Source: JACDAN01 sp963827705
Lineage (GTDB): Bacteria > Actinomycetota > Thermoleophilia > Gaiellales > Gaiellaceae
Length of the DNA: 29,944 bases
Assembly (NCBI GenBank): GCA_963827705.1
Contig: CAWHBN010000006.1
Span: 1 to 29,944, forward strand
Reading direction: 5' to 3'
Numbering within the stretch: the first letter of the stretch is position 1; every line of letters starts with the position of its first letter. The position numbers were made by a program, and so were the translations under genes. The notes under the pieces are model-generated. The model was not told the DNA's origin. It saw nothing but the letters and a program-made list of their open reading frames with translations, and ran no database searches. This document shows, one piece after another, positions 25,692 through 29,944 of this stretch.

Positions 25692-26385
25692 ATGCGACGC
25701 ACGTCCTTCCAGGAGGAGCTCGACCGCCTGGAAGCAAACCTGCAGGAGGAGAGCGAGCTCGTCCTCCGATCGCTTCGGGGCTCGCTGAACGCGCTCGAGC
25801 AGCAGGACGCCGAGCTCGCCGAAGAGGTGATCGCGTTCGACGACGAGGTCGACGCGCGGTACCTCGAGATCAGCCAGGGAATCGAGCAGCTGCTCGCCCG
25901 GCAGACCCCAGTCGCGGTCGACCTGAGGCTCGTGCTCGCCGTGCTGCACATCAACCTGGGTCTCGAGCGCATGGCCGACCTGGGCGTGACGATCGCGAAG
26001 CTCACGAAGCTCACCGCCGAGCTGCGCCCGGACGAGACGCTGGTCGAGGCCTTCGAGGAGATGGGAGCCAGGGCCGAGGAGATGACGCGCGTCGCAATGC
26101 GCTCGTTCGCCGAGCGCGACGTGGCCGGCGCCGAGAGCCTCGTCGACCTCGACGAGTTGATCGACCGCGCAAACCGCCGGGTCGTCGAAGCACGTGCTCG
26201 AGCTGGGGACCGATCCGTCGCTCCAGGAGTGGGGCCTGCGGATGATCATCGTCTCCCGCTGCCTCGAGCGGATCGGTGACCACGCCGTCGACATCGGCGA
26301 GCAGACTGCGTACCTCGTCACCGGCGAGTTCCGCGAGTTCACCGACGCCTCGCATCCCGAGGGCGTCTCCGAGCTCGGCGAGTAA
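25692..26385 (+). pseudogene. phoU: Phosphate signalling protein PhoU, split by a +1 frameshift
   Basis: PhoU is a cytoplasmic helical protein that couples Pst transport to the kinase and damps the PHO response. The first frame gives MRRTSFQEELDRLEANLQEE, LEISQGIEQLLARQTPVAVD and LRLVLAVLHINLGLERMADL. It ends in homology at ELIDRANRRVV. The second conserved half (HVLELGTDPSLQEWGLRMII, then SRCLERIGDHAVDIGEQTAY) is in the next frame, to 26385. One extra G in GTCGTCGAAG at about 26190 explains it; repaired length is about 230 residues. An in-frame ATG at 25656 would add 12 residues, but homology starts at 25692. Confidence 0.85.
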
Positions 26386-26448
26386 CCACTCGCGGGTCCG
26401 AGGGTCGAGGGTCGGATGACCTTCCACTGCAACCGAGAGGAGCTCGGC

Positions 26449-27306
26449 ATGGGGTCCATTTCGAAGCGGGAAAGCAGGGAGATCGAGGTGGCAAACGCCT
26501 CCGGCACCACTCCAGTCGTCTTCATCCACGGCCTCTGGCTGCTGCCGAGCAGTTGGGCCAACTGGGCGGACTTCTTCAAGCAGGCCGGTTACGCGCCGCT
26601 GACGCCGGACTGGCCAGACGATCCGGAAACCGTTGAAGAGGCGCGGGCGAACCCGGATGTCCTCGCCAAGAAGACGCTGAAGCAGGTTGCCGACCACACG
26701 GCCGACGTGATCGGCAGGCTCGAGAAGAAGCCCGCCGTGATGGGGCACTCGACCGGCGGATTGTTCGCCCAGATGCTCGCCGGCCGTGGGCTCTCGGCAG
26801 CCACGGTTGCCATCGACCCGGGCGTGTTTCGCGGCGTCCTGCCGCTGCCCCTCTCCACGCTCAGGACGGCTGGACCTTTCCTGTTGAACCCCCGGTATCG
26901 AGGCCGCGCCATCACGCTCACCTTCGACCAGTTCAAGTACGGCTGGACGAACGCCCTCGACGAGGACGAGGCGAAGCGCCTCTACGACACCTACCACGTG
27001 GCCGGGTCGGGGATCGCCCTGGCCCAGATGGCCAACGCCAACCTCAACCCCGGGACCGAGTCGAAGGTCGACACGAAGAACCCCGATCGAGGCCCGCTGC
27101 TGATCCTCGATGGGGAGAAGGACCACACGGTTCCCTGGGCGATCGCCAACGCCTCCTACAAGCGGCAGAAGCGCAACCCGAGCGTCACCGAGATCAAGAA
27201 GATGCCCAACCGCGGCCACTCGCTGACCATCGACCACGGCTGGCAGGAGGTCGCGCAGACCGCACTCGACTTCGCCAAGCGGTTCGTCCCGGCCAAGCCG
27301 GGCTAG
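26449..27306 (+). CDS. Alpha/beta hydrolase
   Basis: A 285-residue alpha/beta-fold hydrolase. The oxyanion-hole segment is VVFIHGLWLLPSSW; the nucleophile is S101 in VMGHSTGGLFAQ. The acid is D225 in DGEKDHTVPW and the base H257 in NRGHSLTIDHGW, so the triad is complete. No signal peptide is visible. ATG 26449 is preferred because GAGGAG lies 8 nt upstream; another in-frame ATG at 26416 would add 11 residues. It follows phoU by about 60 nt in the same direction and may be read through from the pst operon. Substrate unknown; similar proteins are annotated as lipases, esterases or haloperoxidase-like hydrolases. Confidence 0.85.
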   Translation: MGSISKRESREIEVANASGTTPVVFIHGLWLLPSSWANWADFFKQAGYAPLTPDWPDDPETVEEARANPDVLAKKTLKQVADHTADVIGRLEKKPAVMGHSTGGLFAQMLAGRGLSAATVAIDPGVFRGVLPLPLSTLRTAGPFLLNPRYRGRAITLTFDQFKYGWTNALDEDEAKRLYDTYHVAGSGIALAQMANANLNPGTESKVDTKNPDRGPLLILDGEKDHTVPWAIANASYKRQKRNPSVTEIKKMPNRGHSLTIDHGWQEVAQTALDFAKRFVPAKPG

Positions 27307-27308
27307 CC

Positions 27309-27332
27309 CGGCCTCGATCTGCTGGCAGGCCG
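27309..27332 (+). terminator. Weak hairpin after the alpha/beta hydrolase gene
   Basis: CGGCCT (27309-27314) can pair with AGGCCG (27327-27332) across a 12-nt loop, directly after the TAG stop. The downstream sequence (CACCGTCTCTGCTT) is only mildly T-rich, so termination here is possible but not strong. Confidence 0.3.
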
Positions 27333-27354
27333 CACCGTCTCTGCTTAACAGAGT

Positions 27355-27410
27355 CGCAAGGACCCGTTAACCGGGCTGAAACCATCGTGAACGGCGAGAC
27401 CGGTATTAAT
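27355..27410 (+). promoter_or_regulatory. PHO-like repeats and -10 element of a probable leaderless htrA promoter
   Basis: Heptamers recur every 11 bp: CGCAAGG (27355, weak), GTTAACC (27366), TGAAACC (27377), TGAACGG (27388). A further CTTAACA lies at 27344. TATTAAT at 27404-27410 is the best -10 element in the window and begins 9 nt after the last heptamer. A start 6-7 nt later falls at the GTG 27416, so the mRNA would be leaderless. The repeats are looser than at the other boxes. Confidence 0.5.
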
Positions 27411-27415
27411 TCGTC

Positions 27416-28624
27416 GTGCTGAGACCTCCCCGCGTTCTCTCTAGCGCGGCCCCGCTTCTCATCGCGGCAGTGGTGGGGGGCGGGGTAGCGCTCGCGGGTG
27501 CCGAGCTCACGGGCATCCTCGACGACACCGAGACCATCCAGGTTCCGATCGTCGCGCCCGAGTCCGTTGCGCCGGCCGACTTCGCTCAGGGCCGCCGGCT
27601 GTCGGTCAACGAGATCTACCGCCGGAGCGCGCCCGGCGTCGTCCAGATCACGACCACGAGCACGGTCGAGGTCGAGCCCGACCCGTTCCTGAACCCGTTC
27701 GGGTTTCCCGAGGAGCAGCGCCAGCAGGCGCTCGGCTCGGGCTTCGTGATCGACACGGCCGGGCGGATCGTCACGAACTTCCACGTGGTCGACGGCGCAG
27801 AGCAGATCGAGGTCAGCTTCTCCAACCGGGACAGCGTGCGCGCTCGAGTCGTCGGCACCGATCCGTCGACCGACCTCGCTCTTCTGAAGGTGAATGTCGA
27901 CTCACGAGCTCTGCGGCCGCTCGAGCTCGGGAACTCGGACCGGATCCGCGTCGGCGACTCGGTCGTCGCGATCGGGAACCCGCTCGGCCTCGAGCGCAGC
28001 GTGACCGCCGGGATCGTCAGCGCGCTCCATCGTCCGCTGACGGCTCCGAACGAGTTCACGATCGACGACGTCATCCAGACGGACGCGTCAATCAACAGCG
28101 GGAACTCCGGCGGCCCGCTACTTGCGGCGAACGGGTCGGTGATCGGCGTCAACACAGCGATCGCGACCGGGAACACTGGCCAGCGCGGAAATATCGGGAT
28201 CGGCTTCGCGGTGCCGATGAACACCGTCCGCAACGTCGTCTCCCAGATCATCGAGAAGGGACGGGTCGAGCACCCATTCATCGGCGTGGGCGCGCAGGAG
28301 GTCGACCAGGAGATCGCGCAGCTCTTCAACCTCCCGGCCGAGCGCGGGCTGCTCGTCGTCCGGGTGTACGAGGACAGCGGCGCGGCCGCCGCGGACATGG
28401 AGGCCGGGACGCGCGAGGTCGTGATCGACGGGGAGAGTTACCAGCTCGGCGGCGACTTCATCGTCGAGATCGACGGCAAGCCCGTCTCGCAGGCGGAGGA
28501 CCTCCGCAAGGCGATCATGGGCAAGAAGGTCGGCGACGAGATCGCGATCGAGGCGTACCGCGGCGACGAGAGACGCAGCTTCAAGGTGAAGCTGGGCCGG
28601 CAACCGCCCGTCTCGCAGGATTAG
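27416..28624 (+). CDS. HtrA/DegP-type trypsin-like serine protease with a PDZ domain
   Basis: A 402-residue, membrane-anchored or secreted protease for extracytoplasmic protein quality control. Residues 11-29 form one hydrophobic segment (signal anchor or signal peptide). The catalytic triad is H123 in VTNFHVVDGA, D153 in DPSTDLALLKV and S231 in SINSGNSGGPLL. A loop rich in P and F before the protease domain (PFLNPFGFPEEQ) is typical of DegS/HtrA-like proteins. The C-terminal 120 residues form one PDZ domain (HPFIGVGAQEV, FIVEIDGKPVSQAEDLRKAI). It starts at GTG 27416, with no Shine-Dalgarno sequence but a well-placed -10 element. Confidence 0.94.
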   Translation: MLRPPRVLSSAAPLLIAAVVGGGVALAGAELTGILDDTETIQVPIVAPESVAPADFAQGRRLSVNEIYRRSAPGVVQITTTSTVEVEPDPFLNPFGFPEEQRQQALGSGFVIDTAGRIVTNFHVVDGAEQIEVSFSNRDSVRARVVGTDPSTDLALLKVNVDSRALRPLELGNSDRIRVGDSVVAIGNPLGLERSVTAGIVSALHRPLTAPNEFTIDDVIQTDASINSGNSGGPLLAANGSVIGVNTAIATGNTGQRGNIGIGFAVPMNTVRNVVSQIIEKGRVEHPFIGVGAQEVDQEIAQLFNLPAERGLLVVRVYEDSGAAAADMEAGTREVVIDGESYQLGGDFIVEIDGKPVSQAEDLRKAIMGKKVGDEIAIEAYRGDERRSFKVKLGRQPPVSQD

Positions 28625-28722
28625 GTCGCGGCCGGGTCGTCCTGGCCGGAGACGCTACTCGGGGCGAAGGCCCGGGCCGGGAGGTGTGGCCGTACGGTGG
28701 GGGATGAGCGAGTATCAGGCTC

Positions 28723-29679
28723 ATGCCTTGGCGGGATTGGCTCGGCGTAGGAGAACGGCGCTGGAAGAAGGCTCCCGACGAGGAGGTGCAGCCAGCCAAG
28801 ACCCTCTGGGACTGGTTGCAGCTGCTGATCGTGCCCGCGATCCTGATCGGGGTCACGTTTGTGTGGAGCTCGACCCAGTCGAGGAGCGATAACAGGCGGG
28901 AGGATCGGCGCATCGCCGCGGATCGAGCTGCTGCTGAGGAAGCACGCCGAGACGGGACGCTCCAGGCCTATCTCGACCAGATGAGCGGCCTGATGCTACG
29001 GGAGAAACTGCTGACCTCCCCCCAGGGCAGCGCGGTCGGGGCGGTCGCGCGTACCGTCACCCTCGCCGCGCTTCGCCGCTTGGACGGAGAGCGAAAAGCC
29101 GCGGTCATGCGCTTCTTGTACGAGGCCTCCCTCCTGGAGGAGCTGGACGGCAAGACGCCCCTCGTCTGGCTCGGGGGGGCGGACCTCAGCGGCGCCGACC
29201 TTCGGCGCGCGCAACTCTCGGGCGCCGTCCTCTTTAACGTGGACCTCACGGGGGCCGACCTCTCGGGCGCCGTCCTCAACGCCGCGAGCCTCGTTTCCGC
29301 AAGCCTCCGGCACGCCCACCTCTCGCGCGCCCGCCTCGACACGACGGACCTCAGGAAAGCCGACCTCACGGGCGCCGACCTCTCGGGTGCCGACCTGACC
29401 AACACCGACCTCGGGGGCGCGAACCTCAAGGACGCGAACCTCAGGGGCGCCCGCCTCGTGGACGCCAAGTTCATGTCCAACGGCCCAATTTTCGGTCACA
29501 TACTCGCATTGGACCTTGATCTCGACCGGGTCATCACCGATCTACCTCCCGACGAGCAGAAGGAATTTCTCGACGCGCAGAAGGGGTTTCTCGACTCGCT
29601 GTCCCCGCGCGAGTTGGCGAAGTTCAACCTGTCCTCAGAGAAACTGGCGAAGTTTCGCCAAGAAGCTAGCGGCCCCTGA
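28723..29679 (+). CDS. Membrane-anchored pentapeptide-repeat protein
   Basis: A 318-residue protein. One membrane helix lies near residues 33-48 (LQLLIVPAILIGVTFVW). A charged, helical, probably coiled-coil stretch follows (SDNRREDRRIAADRAAAEEA), then a segment YLDQMSGLMLREKLL also found in other membrane pentapeptide proteins. About 20 A(D/N)LxX repeats at residues about 150-250 (LGGADLSGADLRRAQLSGAV) form a right-handed beta-helix. The C-terminal tail is acidic with a short repeat (EFLDAQKGFLDSLSPREL). The function is unknown. ATG 28723 is the only usual start before an in-frame stop, and it has no clear ribosome binding site. The 98 nt before it hold no gene. Confidence 0.85.
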   Translation: MPWRDWLGVGERRWKKAPDEEVQPAKTLWDWLQLLIVPAILIGVTFVWSSTQSRSDNRREDRRIAADRAAAEEARRDGTLQAYLDQMSGLMLREKLLTSPQGSAVGAVARTVTLAALRRLDGERKAAVMRFLYEASLLEELDGKTPLVWLGGADLSGADLRRAQLSGAVLFNVDLTGADLSGAVLNAASLVSASLRHAHLSRARLDTTDLRKADLTGADLSGADLTNTDLGGANLKDANLRGARLVDAKFMSNGPIFGHILALDLDLDRVITDLPPDEQKEFLDAQKGFLDSLSPRELAKFNLSSEKLAKFRQEASGP

Positions 29680-29944
29680 GTCCTACGGACACACGCGGAA
29701 AGGCGATGGTTCCGTGCATCGGCCGAAAGAGCCACTAGCTGCCGCTTGATTGGCCCGCGTGGCGTCTCGTCCGGGCCGGGTTCCCTGCCGAGAGCCGAGA
29801 ACCTCGCAGGCGCGGCCATCGCGTTCGGATCGCCACGCGGGCCCGTCCCACCTCGTTCTGTCCATACGTTCCACCTACTCAGGAGGTAGCGCCCTGGCGT
29901 CGGCCGGCGTGCGGGAATGTCACCCGACTAGGCTCAGCTCGCCG
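29680..29944. other. Non-coding tail of the window
   Basis: No convincing gene is seen in these 265 nt. They contain a long imperfect hairpin (29752-29843). A strong Shine-Dalgarno-like AGGAGGT at 29880-29886 has only a CTG 8 nt downstream and a GTG about 20 nt downstream that are open to the window end. A gene could begin here, but too little is visible to call it. Confidence 0.4.
29752..29843. repeat. Long imperfect inverted repeat, possible structured RNA
   Basis: A perfect 13-bp inverted repeat, GGCCCGCGTGGCG (29752-29764) and CGCCACGCGGGCC (29831-29843), encloses 66 nt. Inside it are nested further pairings: TCCG (29770-29773) with CGGA (29826-29829), GGCC (29774-29777) with GGCC (29814-29817), and CCTGC-c-GAG (29784-29792) with CTCGCAGG (29803-29810). 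No U-tract follows. It matches no RNA family I can recognise. Confidence 0.45.

Noticed and set aside
22450..26200. Programmed +1 frameshifting as explanation for pstS, pstA and phoU
   Set aside because: The sites (GTC GAA CAA, CTC GGG CGA, GTC GTC GAA) lack a known slippery codon, a stop in the A site or a clear stimulator; mutation or sequence error is simpler.
29752..29843. tRNA gene in the final intergenic region
   Set aside because: The paired arms do not form a cloverleaf of the right arm lengths, and there is no anticodon loop or normal T-loop sequence.
29894..29944. Partial coding region starting at CTG after AGGAGGT
   Set aside because: Only 17 codons are visible and CTG starts are rare; the evidence is too thin to call a gene.

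Overview
The window is GC-rich, densely packed chromosomal DNA with short intergenic gaps, many GTG starts and frequent ATGA/GTGA/TAGTG start-stop overlaps. The gene families (MutT1-type Nudix/histidine-phosphatase fusion, CHAD protein, RegX3-like regulators, LanC-like protein, PHO boxes built from GTTCACC heptamers) point to an actinobacterium, possibly of the Thermoleophilia (Gaiellales/Solirubrobacterales). That class placement is inference. No rRNA, tRNA, CRISPR array, transposase or phage gene was recognised.

Layout. (1) 1-5424, minus strand: a carbohydrate ABC importer in the order ATPase, lipoprotein binding protein, MalF-type and MalG-type permeases (the last cut by the window edge), preceded by an NCS1/CytX-like permease. 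(2) 5453-9683: a PadR-type winged helix fused to a TrmO/TsaA domain on the minus strand. It faces a plus-strand operon of a secreted ferritin-like protein and molybdate/tungstate-type ModA, ModB and ModC, with an inverted-repeat operator candidate between them. (3) 9706-16010: UppP, then a polyphosphate block: a CHAD protein and a MutT1-like hydrolase (plus), and response regulator, PPK1 and PPX/GppA (one minus-strand operon). (4) 16086-19160: a PHP phosphoesterase, a RimK-like ATP-grasp ligase and a divergent LanC-like protein. (5) 19168-26385: a second response regulator, a cytosolic histidine kinase, a lone pstS, and a pstS-pstC-pstA-pstB-phoU operon. (6) 26449-29679: an alpha/beta hydrolase, an HtrA-type protease and a membrane-anchored pentapeptide-repeat protein, followed by 265 nt with a long imperfect hairpin.

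The common theme of the right two thirds is phosphate. Heptamers resembling GTTCACC, repeated every 11 bp, usually four in a row, lie before the regulator-ppk-ppx operon, the PHP gene, both pstS genes and, more weakly, htrA. I read these as PHO boxes of one regulon linking phosphate uptake, polyphosphate metabolism and possibly phosphoester scavenging. The likely controllers are the two regulators (about 74% identical by hand alignment) and the single soluble kinase.

The most striking anomaly is that three of the five genes of the pst operon (second pstS, pstA, phoU) each carry one +1 frameshift, while no other gene in the window appears broken. Either this operon is decaying or the assembly is locally wrong; reads would decide. 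The PadR-TrmO fusion beside modABC is the best candidate for a little-described regulatory system.
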